DNA of 64,000 nucleotides from NCBI RefSeq assembly GCF_016917355.1, contig NZ_CP070304.1:2790001-2854000 (forward strand), read 5' to 3'. A model generated the notes under the pieces. It searched no databases. It was not told the DNA's origin and saw only the letters and a program-made list of their open reading frames with translations. The position numbers and the translations under genes are program-made. This stretch comes from Glaciimonas sp. PAMC28666 (lineage in GTDB: Bacteria; Pseudomonadota; Gammaproteobacteria; Burkholderiales; Burkholderiaceae_D). Shown in pieces: positions 1-7,506 of the stretch; the stretch's first letter is position 1; the number at the start of each line of letters is the position of its first letter.

Positions 1-63
1 TGTGCGGCTACCATCGCCGAGGCCGGTGGTGCCGTCGTCACCCGTGCGTGTAGTTATTTTTGA
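1..63 (+). CDS. Possible 3' end of an unidentified gene (partial)
   Basis: A reading frame is open from the window edge for 20 codons and stops with TGA at 61-63. The residues are rich in Ala, Gly and Val, and the codons mostly end in C, G or T, as in the neighbouring genes. This makes a truncated C-terminus plausible. Frame 2 is also open, to about position 109, so the choice of frame is not secure. I do not recognise the family. Confidence 0.3.
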   Translation, partial: CAATIAEAGGAVVTRACSYF

Positions 64-189
64 GAGTCGGTTGCCCATGTTATCTGCATATAGAAAGTAA
101 ATAGCCACTTTACACCAGTGGCCGGATAGCGTGACAAATTCCCGGCAATTGCGATCGAAGAGTAAAATCAGGATAAAACGGAGACCCTA

Positions 190-1599
190 ATGAATCACAT
201 AGTTACATCGGCAGCATTGAAAAAACCACTTCCTGAAGCGCTCATTGTTGGCCTCCAAACCTTATTTGGTGATCGCTTTTCTTCCACCCAAGCCATGCGC
301 GAACATCATGGAAGTGACGAATCCTCCTATGATCCCATGCTGCCGGATGCGGTCGTGTTCGCTGAATCAACCGAAGAGGTCGCGGCGACCGTCAAATTGT
401 GCAATGAATATCAAATACCGCTGATCCCCTATGGTTGCGGAACCTCGCTTGAGGGCCACATATTGGCCCTGCAAGGCGGGATTTCGATCGACTTGTCGCG
501 GATGAACAAGTTGCTGGCGGTGCATGCAGAAGATATGACCGCGACCGTACAAGCTGGTGTTACACGCAAGCAGATCAACCATGAAATTAAAGATAGCGGA
601 TTGTTTTTCCCGATTGATCCTGGGGCCGACGCCTCGTTGGGCGGCATGGCGGCGACGCGCGCGTCCGGGACCAATGCGGTGCGTTACGGCACCATGCGTG
701 AAAATACGCTGGCGCTGACTGTCGTGACTTCGGATGGTCGTATTATTAAAACCGGCACCCGGGCAAAAAAATCGTCCGCTGGCTACGATCTGACGCGCAT
801 ATTTGTCGGTAGCGAAGGTACGTTGGGCGTCATTACCGAAGTCACCGTGCGCCTTTATCCTCAGCCCGAAGCAATTTCCGCTGCGGTGTGCTCGTTCGAG
901 AGCATCGGGGATGCGGTGAATGCGGTGATACAGATTATTCAACTCGGTGTGCCGATAGCGCGGGTCGAATTTCTGGATGAAAATAGTGTGAGGGCGATTA
1001 ACGCTAACGCCAAATTAGGTCTGCCGGAAAAGCCACTATTGCTGTTTGAGTTTCATGGCAGCGAAAATGGGGTCAAGGAACAAGCGGAGCTGGTGCAGAC
1101 CGTGGTGAATGATTTCCACGCAATTGGTTTTGAGTGGGCGACCCAGCCTGAAGATCGTTCCCGATTGTGGGCTGCGCGACATAACGCCTTCTTTTCGCTA
1201 TTGCAATTGCGCCCCGGTTGCCGTGCGATATCGACCGATTGTTGCGTACCGATTTCCCGTCTGGCCGAGTGCATGCTGACGACCAAAGCAGATTGCGATG
1301 CTAATGGCATGATTTATTCGATACTGGGCCACGTCGGTGATGGTAATTTCCATGTGCAAATGCTGGTTGATCCAGACAACCCGCAAGAGATCGCCTGCGC
1401 CGAAGGAATCAACAGCCGTATGGTGGCGTTAGCGATTGCGATGGATGGAACCTGCACCGGAGAGCATGGGGTCGGCTTGCATAAGATGGATTTTTTGATC
1501 GCTGAACACGGAGATGCTGCGATTGAGACCATGCGTGCGCTGAAGCATGCTTTCGATCCGAAAAACATACTTAACCCAGGGAAAATTATTCGTTGGTGA
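190..1599 (+). CDS. FAD-binding oxidoreductase, D-lactate dehydrogenase (cytochrome) type
   Basis: This is a flavoprotein of the GlcD/DLD family (469 aa) that oxidises a D-2-hydroxy acid, most likely D-lactate, and passes electrons to the respiratory chain. The N-terminal FAD-binding PCMH-type domain shows the pyrophosphate-binding stretch IPYGCGTSLEGH around residues 77-88. The C-terminal FAD-oxidase domain ends with the family signature TGEHGVGLHK. The length suits a single-subunit D-lactate dehydrogenase rather than a GlcD subunit. The ATG at 190 has GGAG at 180-183, a good ribosome binding site. Glycolate oxidase genes follow downstream, so this end of the window is a 2-hydroxy-acid oxidation cluster. 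The exact substrate (D-lactate, glycolate or D-2-hydroxyglutarate) cannot be read from sequence alone. Confidence 0.88.
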   Translation: MNHIVTSAALKKPLPEALIVGLQTLFGDRFSSTQAMREHHGSDESSYDPMLPDAVVFAESTEEVAATVKLCNEYQIPLIPYGCGTSLEGHILALQGGISIDLSRMNKLLAVHAEDMTATVQAGVTRKQINHEIKDSGLFFPIDPGADASLGGMAATRASGTNAVRYGTMRENTLALTVVTSDGRIIKTGTRAKKSSAGYDLTRIFVGSEGTLGVITEVTVRLYPQPEAISAAVCSFESIGDAVNAVIQIIQLGVPIARVEFLDENSVRAINANAKLGLPEKPLLLFEFHGSENGVKEQAELVQTVVNDFHAIGFEWATQPEDRSRLWAARHNAFFSLLQLRPGCRAISTDCCVPISRLAECMLTTKADCDANGMIYSILGHVGDGNFHVQMLVDPDNPQEIACAEGINSRMVALAIAMDGTCTGEHGVGLHKMDFLIAEHGDAAIETMRALKHAFDPKNILNPGKIIRW

Positions 1600-1774
1600 G
1601 TCGGGCGGGCAGCTGTGAAAGCAGGGAAGGACTTTAAGGGAAAGTTGAAAATTGCCTTGAACGCTGAACCTCTGAACCTCTGGGCCGCTGAACTACTCAA
1701 TCTGGACATTTTTACATTGCATCATCACCGCACCACGCAATCGGACCACGAATGAAAATTTCCCCATACGCAAT

Positions 1775-2680
1775 ATGCTAAACAAGTCTTCAATTGCGAC
1801 TCGATTACCGCCGGTCCATGCGCTATCGGCATTTGAGGCCGCGGCGCGCCACAATTCATTTGCGCTTGCCGCTGACGAGCTATGCATCACGCCTTCGGCC
1901 TTGTCACACCGCATTCGCTTGCTGGAAGATTTTGTCGGTGAGCGGCTGTTTAGCCGTGAGGGGCGCACCGTCACTTTGTCAGAATTCGGTCGTCGGTATT
2001 TAGATGTAGTGCGGAACGCTTTGCGCACCTTAATTGAGTTTCCGATGCCGCATCGCGCTTCGCAAACGCAGCCGCGTATCAAAATAACCGTCCCACCGAC
2101 GTTTGCCCGTTATTTGTTGATCCCGCATTTGGGAAGTTTCATCGCCGAGCATCCGGACATCGTAGTGGAGATATTTTTGTCAGTGCCGCTTTACGATTTA
2201 AGTCTTTCGGAAAGTGACATTGAGGTGCGCTTCGGTGCCGGAAGATATCCGAACACCACGACTGAGAAACTGTTTGAGGAACCCGCGTTTGCTGTTGCTA
2301 CGCCGGATTACCTGCGTCAGATTGGGGGCATAGATGCGCCAGCCGATCTGCGTAAGGCGACACTCTTGCGCTCCGCATTGGAGCCTTGGCAGCCTTGGTT
2401 TGAAGCGGCTGGTTTGGACTGGCCAGAGCCGTCTTCGGGTTTGCGAGCAGACGATTTAGGTCTGTTGCTAGAGTTGATTCGTAACGGTTACGGCGTCGGA
2501 TTAACCCGCAAACATTTTGCGCAAAAAATGATTGCAGACGGCGAGCTCGTTCAGCTATTTGATGTGAGTCTGACCTCGCCTCCGCATGCGTACTATTTGG
2601 TGTACGAACAAAAACCTTATGAGCGCCCCGAGGTGACGATTTTCATTTCCTGGATGAAAAAAACCTTTAGGCAACTTTGA
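1775..2680 (+). CDS. LysR family regulator, GcvA-like
   Basis: This is a 301-residue LysR-type transcriptional regulator. The N-terminal winged helix-turn-helix (about residues 9-70, containing LSAFEAAARHNSFALAADEL and TPSALSHRIRLLE) matches the GcvA subgroup in style. The rest is the periplasmic-binding-protein-like effector domain. It is the only regulator beside the D-lactate dehydrogenase and glcDEF, so it probably controls one or both in response to a hydroxy acid or a related metabolite. That is inference from position. No classical GntR-type glcC is present. The ATG at 1775 lacks a strong Shine-Dalgarno sequence. The gene reads in the same direction as its neighbours, which is less usual for a LysR regulator of its own flank. 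Confidence 0.88.
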   Translation: MLNKSSIATRLPPVHALSAFEAAARHNSFALAADELCITPSALSHRIRLLEDFVGERLFSREGRTVTLSEFGRRYLDVVRNALRTLIEFPMPHRASQTQPRIKITVPPTFARYLLIPHLGSFIAEHPDIVVEIFLSVPLYDLSLSESDIEVRFGAGRYPNTTTEKLFEEPAFAVATPDYLRQIGGIDAPADLRKATLLRSALEPWQPWFEAAGLDWPEPSSGLRADDLGLLLELIRNGYGVGLTRKHFAQKMIADGELVQLFDVSLTSPPHAYYLVYEQKPYERPEVTIFISWMKKTFRQL

Positions 2681-2993
2681 ATTTGCCGCATCGATAAAAT
2701 AGCTTGCGGGAATCTATGATTTTGGACGTTTGCGTGACACGGGGGCGTGTAGGTGAAAAAATTTCACCCGTCGGGCTTAAGAGTTTCAGCCGCACGCGCA
2801 AGATAAGTACCGCCTGGCAATGACATTTTCGCTATACTTCCTGGTACGAAGCGCTGCTTTATTGCGCATGCTTTTACCCTTTATTTCGCGGGATGTTGGT
2901 TGTCTGGTGTTCACCTAAGTCTCGGTGGAATCTCTCAATGTCCTCCAGCAGCCCGCCCGCCACACCGTTACAGTTATCTCGCATAGGAATCGC
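2681..2993 (+). promoter_or_regulatory. glcD upstream region with a 17-bp palindrome at 2752-2768
   Basis: This is a 313-bp gap between the LysR gene and the preferred glcD start. It contains a perfect inverted repeat at 2752-2768 with arms GGTGAAA and TTTCACC around AAA. It lies about 225-240 bp upstream of glcD and could be an operator for the adjacent LysR regulator or for an unlinked regulator. No tract of T follows the arms, so it does not look like a terminator. Nothing else recognisable was seen in the gap. Confidence 0.45.
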
Positions 2994-4493
2994 ATGAACG
3001 CCCCCGCAGAGACTTCAACATCCCCTTCTTTTACTGCCGAACGGCAACGTCAGGTCGCCGCTGCGTTACGCGCTGTGCTGCCGGTACATTCAGTGCTTTT
3101 TAACGAAGAAGACACCCGTCCTTATGAATGCGATGGCCTGGCCGCGTATCGACAATTACCGATGGTGGTCGCGCTGCCGGAAAATGAGGCGCAAGTTGCT
3201 GCGATCCTCACAATATGCCGCGATCTTAAGGTGCCGATCGTGCCACGCGGCGCCGGCACTGGCTTGTCCGGAGGCGCAATGCCGATTGCTGATGGTGTCG
3301 TGGTCTCGACCGCGAAACTCAACCGCATCGTAAAAATGGACGCCTATTCGCGGACTGCTGTGGTTCAACCGGGGGTGCGTAACCTGGCTATTTCCGATGC
3401 GGCGGCGGCACATAATTTGTATTACGCACCGGACCCGTCTTCGCAGATCGCCTGCACCATAGGCGGCAATGTTGCAGAAAACTCTGGCGGTGTTCATTGC
3501 CTGAAATACGGCCTGACGGTACATAACGTCATGCGGGTGCGGATGGTTACCATTGATGGCGAGGTAGTCGAACTTGGCGGCGCGGCATTGGATGCGCCGG
3601 GTCTTGATTTACTTTCCGTGTTCATTGGGTCGGAAGGTATGCTCGGCATCGTTACGGAAGTTACCGTCAAGTTGATTCCAAAGCCGCAGCTGGCGCGCGT
3701 CATCATGGCGTCGTTTGACGATATCGTCAAAAGCGGAAATGCAGTCGCCAACGTGATTGCTGCCGGGATCATTCCGGCGGGTCTTGAGATGATGGACAAA
3801 ACCAGTTCACGCATGGTTGAGCCGTTTGTCAAAGCCGGTTACGACATTGATGCGGCAGCGATTTTGTTATGTGAGTCTGATGGCACCGCGGAAGAGGTGG
3901 AAGAAGAAATTGGCCGTATGAGCGAGGTGTTAAATGCCAGCGGTGCCACCCGCATCGAGGTGTCGCAATCGGAAGCGGAGCGACTGCGTTTTTGGTCAGG
4001 GCGCAAAAATGCATTTCCCGCAGCGGGACGTATTTCCCCCGATTATTACTGCATGGACGGCACCATTCCACGTAAAAATCTTGCGCAGGTTTTAATGCGC
4101 ATAGAGGAAATGGAAAGTAAGCACGGCCTGCGCTGCGCCAACGTTTTTCACGCCGGTGACGGCAACCTGCATCCGTTAATCTTGTTCGACGCCAATGTTC
4201 CCGGTGAATTCCATCGTGCGGAGGCTTTTGGTGCCGAGATTCTGGAATTGTGCGTTGAAGTGGGCGGCACGATAACCGGAGAGCATGGGGTCGGTATCGA
4301 AAAAATAAATTCCATGTGCGTGCAATTTTCACCACTCGAACGCGAAGCATTCTTTGGCGTAAAGCGAGCATTTGATACCGCATTCTTATTGAATCCGGAT
4401 AAGGCGATCCCCACGCTGCAACGATGTGCCGAGTACGGGAAAATGCACGTGCAACGCGGTCAGATGAAATTCCCCGATTTGCCCCGATTTTAA
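2994..4493 (+). CDS. glcD: Glycolate oxidase subunit GlcD (FAD-linked)
   Basis: This is the FAD-binding catalytic subunit of glycolate oxidase, which converts glycolate to glyoxylate and works with GlcE and GlcF at the membrane. The PCMH FAD domain carries VPRGAGTGLSGGAMP near residue 80, and the C-terminal domain ends with ITGEHGVGIEK. The reading frame is open from 2925, but I prefer the ATG at 2994. It has AGGA at 2985-2988 and gives 499 residues, the usual GlcD length; the 23 extra upstream residues look like untranslated leader. glcE follows after 55 bp in the same direction, then glcF. The gene resembles the D-lactate dehydrogenase at 190 but is a distinct paralogue. Confidence 0.95.
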   Translation: MNAPAETSTSPSFTAERQRQVAAALRAVLPVHSVLFNEEDTRPYECDGLAAYRQLPMVVALPENEAQVAAILTICRDLKVPIVPRGAGTGLSGGAMPIADGVVVSTAKLNRIVKMDAYSRTAVVQPGVRNLAISDAAAAHNLYYAPDPSSQIACTIGGNVAENSGGVHCLKYGLTVHNVMRVRMVTIDGEVVELGGAALDAPGLDLLSVFIGSEGMLGIVTEVTVKLIPKPQLARVIMASFDDIVKSGNAVANVIAAGIIPAGLEMMDKTSSRMVEPFVKAGYDIDAAAILLCESDGTAEEVEEEIGRMSEVLNASGATRIEVSQSEAERLRFWSGRKNAFPAAGRISPDYYCMDGTIPRKNLAQVLMRIEEMESKHGLRCANVFHAGDGNLHPLILFDANVPGEFHRAEAFGAEILELCVEVGGTITGEHGVGIEKINSMCVQFSPLEREAFFGVKRAFDTAFLLNPDKAIPTLQRCAEYGKMHVQRGQMKFPDLPRF

Positions 4494-4548
4494 ACATTGG
4501 CGCGAGAAAAAAATACTGCCACCAGGTCGTCAGACCAGAAACGAGACG

Positions 4549-5601
4549 ATGGACAACCAAAAATTCAAGGATCAGATTCTCTCCGCACTCAGTACGCGGA
4601 GTGCTTTGCAGATCCGCGGCGGTGGGACCAAAGACTGGTACGGCCAAACGCCGGAGGGTACAGTCCTCGACACCCGCGCCCACAGCGGCATCATCGACTA
4701 TGAACCTACTGAGTTGGTGATTACCGCACGCTGCGGCACGCCGTTAGCCGAAATTGAGACCGCACTCGCGGAGCGTGGTCAGTCACTGGCATTTGAGCCG
4801 CCGCATTTTGGTCCGGGCGCAACGGTCGGCGGGATGGTTGCGAGCGGCTTATCCGGTCCTTCACGGCAGGCAGTCGGTGCCTTGCGCGATTACGTATTAG
4901 GCGTGGTGCTGATGGATGGCAAAGCCGATGTGCTGCATTTTGGCGGTCAGGTGATGAAGAATGTCGCTGGCTACGATGTCTCGCGCTTGTTAACCGGGTC
5001 AATGGGAACGTTAGGTTTGATACTCCAAGCCTCCATAAAAGTGCTGCCCCGAGCGATTGCGATTAGCACCCGACATTTTGCCGTTGCTGAAGTGGAAGCG
5101 CTTCGTTGGCTTAATGAATGGGGCGGTCAGCCGTTGCCGGTTTCGGCCAGCTGTTGGTGTGACGGTGTGCTCACCGTTCGACTAGCCGGTGCACAAGCTG
5201 CAGTCAGTGCGGCAGAAAAAAAATTGGGCGGTGAGGCGGTATCGGACGGCGACGTTTTTTGGCATAGCGTCCGTGAGCAGACACATGCGTTTTTTAATTC
5301 ATCGCCGGCAATCTGGCGCTTGTCTGTCCCTTCGGTAACCCCGCCAATCGCTTTGTCCGGAACGTCCCTGATTGAATGGGGTGGAGCGCAACGCTGGTTA
5401 ATGACCGATGCCGCTGCGCTCGATATACGTGCCGCCGTCAGTGCGGTGGGAGGCCATGCGACGCTGTACCGTGGCGGTGATAAAAAGGCTGGCGTGTTTC
5501 ACCCGTTAGCGCCAGCAGTCTCAAAAATTCATCAGAATTTGAAAGCGTCATTTGACCCGGCGGGAATTTTTAATCGCGGACGCATGTATCAGGATTTGTA
5601 A
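4549..5601 (+). CDS. glcE: Glycolate oxidase subunit GlcE
   Basis: This is the second FAD-binding subunit of the glycolate oxidase complex (350 aa, a normal length). It has an N-terminal PCMH-type FAD domain with LQIRGGGTKDWYG near residue 20, followed by the characteristic PPHFGPGATVGGMVA and NVAGYDVSRLLTGS motifs. It lacks the C-terminal GEHGVG segment of GlcD, as expected for GlcE. It lies 55 bp after glcD and is probably co-transcribed with it. The next subunit gene, glcF, is separated by an unusually long 242-bp gap containing a predicted hairpin. Confidence 0.94.
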   Translation: MDNQKFKDQILSALSTRSALQIRGGGTKDWYGQTPEGTVLDTRAHSGIIDYEPTELVITARCGTPLAEIETALAERGQSLAFEPPHFGPGATVGGMVASGLSGPSRQAVGALRDYVLGVVLMDGKADVLHFGGQVMKNVAGYDVSRLLTGSMGTLGLILQASIKVLPRAIAISTRHFAVAEVEALRWLNEWGGQPLPVSASCWCDGVLTVRLAGAQAAVSAAEKKLGGEAVSDGDVFWHSVREQTHAFFNSSPAIWRLSVPSVTPPIALSGTSLIEWGGAQRWLMTDAAALDIRAAVSAVGGHATLYRGGDKKAGVFHPLAPAVSKIHQNLKASFDPAGIFNRGRMYQDL

Positions 5602-5718
5602 ATAATGTGGTCCTTGTCGCCAATGTTTGCGATGCAAACCGTGGACGTTCTTTCGATGTGAAATTCGGTAAAACAAACACCACGTTTTGTCTCGTACGGC
5701 TTTTTTTGCATTTGATTT

Positions 5719-5750
5719 AATTGCGCCGGCCACACCCGGCCTGAGCAATT
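5719..5750 (+). other. Two-step hairpin in the glcE-glcF gap
   Basis: Two nested pairings are visible. The outer arms are AATTGC (5719-5724) and GCAATT (5745-5750). The inner arms are GCCGG (5725-5729) and CCGGC (5736-5740), with a CTGA bulge on the 3' side and loop CCACAC. No T-run follows, so it is not a standard terminator. It may act as a processing or stability element between two subunit genes whose gap is long for an operon. The structure is seen in the sequence; the role is inference. Confidence 0.4.
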
Positions 5751-5843
5751 GTTAGCACGCCTGCGGTCAGGAAGGGTGATAGGTTCCGGGTTACGAACGC
5801 TACACTTTCTCGATGCAAGCCAATTACTGAACTCCAGGATTCT

Positions 5844-7091
5844 ATGCAAACCAATTTAGCGCCATTCATCAAAGACACACGCGAAGGTAAAGAGGCCGAG
5901 GCCATTTTGCGGGCTTGCGTCCATTGCGGATTTTGTACCGCGACCTGCCCGACTTATCAAATTCTGGGTGATGAGCTGGATGGACCGCGGGGCCGAATTT
6001 ATTTGATCAAGCAAGTTTTGGAAGGGCAACCCGCCACTGCCAAGACACAGTTGCATCTGGATCGCTGTCTCACCTGCCGCAATTGCGAATCGACATGCCC
6101 GTCGGGGGTCGAATATGGACGTCTGCTGGATATCGGTCGCAAGGTTGTAGACGATCAGGTGCCAAGATCATTGGAACAGCGCGTCACTCGCACAGCCTTA
6201 AAGCAGCTATTGCCGCGCCAGTGGTTATTCAAGCCAGCGTTTAAAACCGGGCAAGCGCTGCGTTCGTTTATGCCGAAAGCGCTTAAAGAAAAATTACCCG
6301 CCAAACAGGCCGCAGGAAGTTGGCCGCAACGTCAGCACACGCGCAAGATGTTGCTGCTTGACGGTTGTGTGCAACCGGCGATGGCACCAAATATTAATCG
6401 CGCTACCGCGCGGGTACTGGATGCGCTGGAAGTGCAGATCCTAATCGCTCCTAAAGCTGGTTGTTGTGGCGCAATTCGTTATCATCTTAATGATCACGAT
6501 GGCGGGCTGGATGATATGCGGCGCAATATCGATGCATGGTGGCCGTACGTGGATGGTAGCAATGGTCAAAAAATCGAGGCCATTGTAATGACAGCGTCGG
6601 GATGCGGTACCACTGTCAAGGAATATGGAAACCTGCTGGCGGGCGACTCTGCTTACGCAGAAAAGGCGCAAAAGATATCTGCGTTGACGCGTGATCTCAG
6701 CGAGATTTTGCCCGAGCTGGAAGCGCCATTATTCGCTAAATTAGCCGGGAAGATTAACAAGCGGGTGGTGTTTCACCCGCCGTGCACTTTGCAGCATGGT
6801 CAACAGATCCGCGGCAAGGTCGAAGGATTGTTACGCGGCGCCGGTGTTGACGTGCAGCTATGCGCCGACAGCCATCTATGCTGCGGTTCGGCGGGGACCT
6901 ACTCTGTTTTGCAGCCGGAACTTTCTCACCAGTTACGGGACAATAAAATACGCAATCTGGAGGCCACGCAACCGGACATGATCGTTTCTGCAAACATCGG
7001 TTGCCTGACGCATTTACAGTCAGGAACAGAGACGCCGGTGAAGCATTGGATTGAATTGCTGGATCAGGCGTTGCAACAGCCGTCTTCCTAA
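5844..7091 (+). CDS. glcF: Glycolate oxidase iron-sulfur subunit GlcF
   Basis: This is the electron-transfer subunit of glycolate oxidase (415 aa). Near the N-terminus it has two ferredoxin-like 4Fe-4S motifs, CVHCGFCTATCP and CLTCRNCESTCP. Two cysteine-rich CCG domains follow, each with a CCG core (GCCGAIRYH and LCCGSAGTYS). This is the standard GlcF layout. It would take electrons from the GlcDE flavins to the quinone pool. It lies 242 bp after glcE and is followed by a clear terminator, so it closes the glc operon. No glcG, glcB or glcA follows. Confidence 0.95.
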   Translation: MQTNLAPFIKDTREGKEAEAILRACVHCGFCTATCPTYQILGDELDGPRGRIYLIKQVLEGQPATAKTQLHLDRCLTCRNCESTCPSGVEYGRLLDIGRKVVDDQVPRSLEQRVTRTALKQLLPRQWLFKPAFKTGQALRSFMPKALKEKLPAKQAAGSWPQRQHTRKMLLLDGCVQPAMAPNINRATARVLDALEVQILIAPKAGCCGAIRYHLNDHDGGLDDMRRNIDAWWPYVDGSNGQKIEAIVMTASGCGTTVKEYGNLLAGDSAYAEKAQKISALTRDLSEILPELEAPLFAKLAGKINKRVVFHPPCTLQHGQQIRGKVEGLLRGAGVDVQLCADSHLCCGSAGTYSVLQPELSHQLRDNKIRNLEATQPDMIVSANIGCLTHLQSGTETPVKHWIELLDQALQQPSS

Positions 7092-7123
7092 AAAAAAGTT
7101 TAACCGGTTGTTCCAGGCTAAGG

Positions 7124-7164
7124 TGGTCGCACTGTATTACTGATGCAGGCGACCATTTTTTTTT
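7124..7164 (+). terminator. Rho-independent terminator after glcF
   Basis: The arms TGGTCGC (7124-7130) and GCGACCA (7149-7155) form a 7-bp stem. A CTG/CAG pairing extends it inside the loop, and nine T follow directly. It lies 32 bp past the glcF stop and separates the glycolate and glycerol operons. Confidence 0.8.
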
Positions 7165-7374
7165 GGCACGTTTCTAATCATTGACGCTTGCATGGATTTT
7201 GAAGGTGTAGTTTGGTGTTCACCAGCTGGCCAAAAACCGTCAAAAAAAAAGTTATATTAAATTTTCTGCACTATATGAAACTTAATTTAAAAATATCTTT
7301 TTGGCAATTTGGTATTTTTTAACTAATTTATTTTGCTATTGCACAATAATTTCCGATAAAAAAATTTACCTTTC

Positions 7375-7394
7375 AATGTTCGAATTCGAACATT
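7375..7394 (+). promoter_or_regulatory. Perfect 20-bp palindrome, candidate GlpR operator
   Basis: AATGTTCGAATTCGAACATT is a perfect inverted repeat. Its TTCG/CGAA half-sites resemble known GlpR operators of glycerol regulons. A further TTCGAA core lies at 7400-7405, 18 bp centre to centre. The palindrome ends where a -10 box begins, so a bound protein would block RNA polymerase. Assignment to GlpR is inference from the glpDKF context; no glpR gene is in the window. Confidence 0.6.
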
Positions 7395-7399
7395 ATAAT
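7394..7399 (+). promoter_or_regulatory. Consensus -10 box (TATAAT) for glpD
   Basis: This is a perfect TATAAT that touches the operator palindrome and lies about 108 bp upstream of the glpD start. The -35 region at normal spacing (around 7371-7376) is a poor match, which leaves room for activation or for another start. The call rests on this hexamer and its position. Confidence 0.5.
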
Positions 7400-7506
7400 T
7401 TCGAATATAGATATTTAATGTTTCTTTGCAACGAAGTTGATCAAGTAAAGGTCAGTTCAATACTTGTAATAGACCAAGCTGCGCAAAGTAAACGCGAGAG
7501 GATATT

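Larger units (their letters stand above)
7165..7506 (+). promoter_or_regulatory. AT-rich glpD promoter region
   Basis: This is about 340 bp of very AT-rich DNA upstream of glpD, with no convincing gene. A short open frame at 7301-7510 has no ribosome binding site or family resemblance. The region holds the operator-like palindrome and -10 box listed separately. A GAGAGGA ribosome binding site at 7496-7502 precedes the glpD GTG. Confidence 0.6.

Noticed and set aside
3829-4683. 284-codon minus-strand open frame opposite glcD and glcE
   Set aside because: It lies wholly antisense to two well-supported genes and its residues (many Cys, Arg, His) show no family signature.
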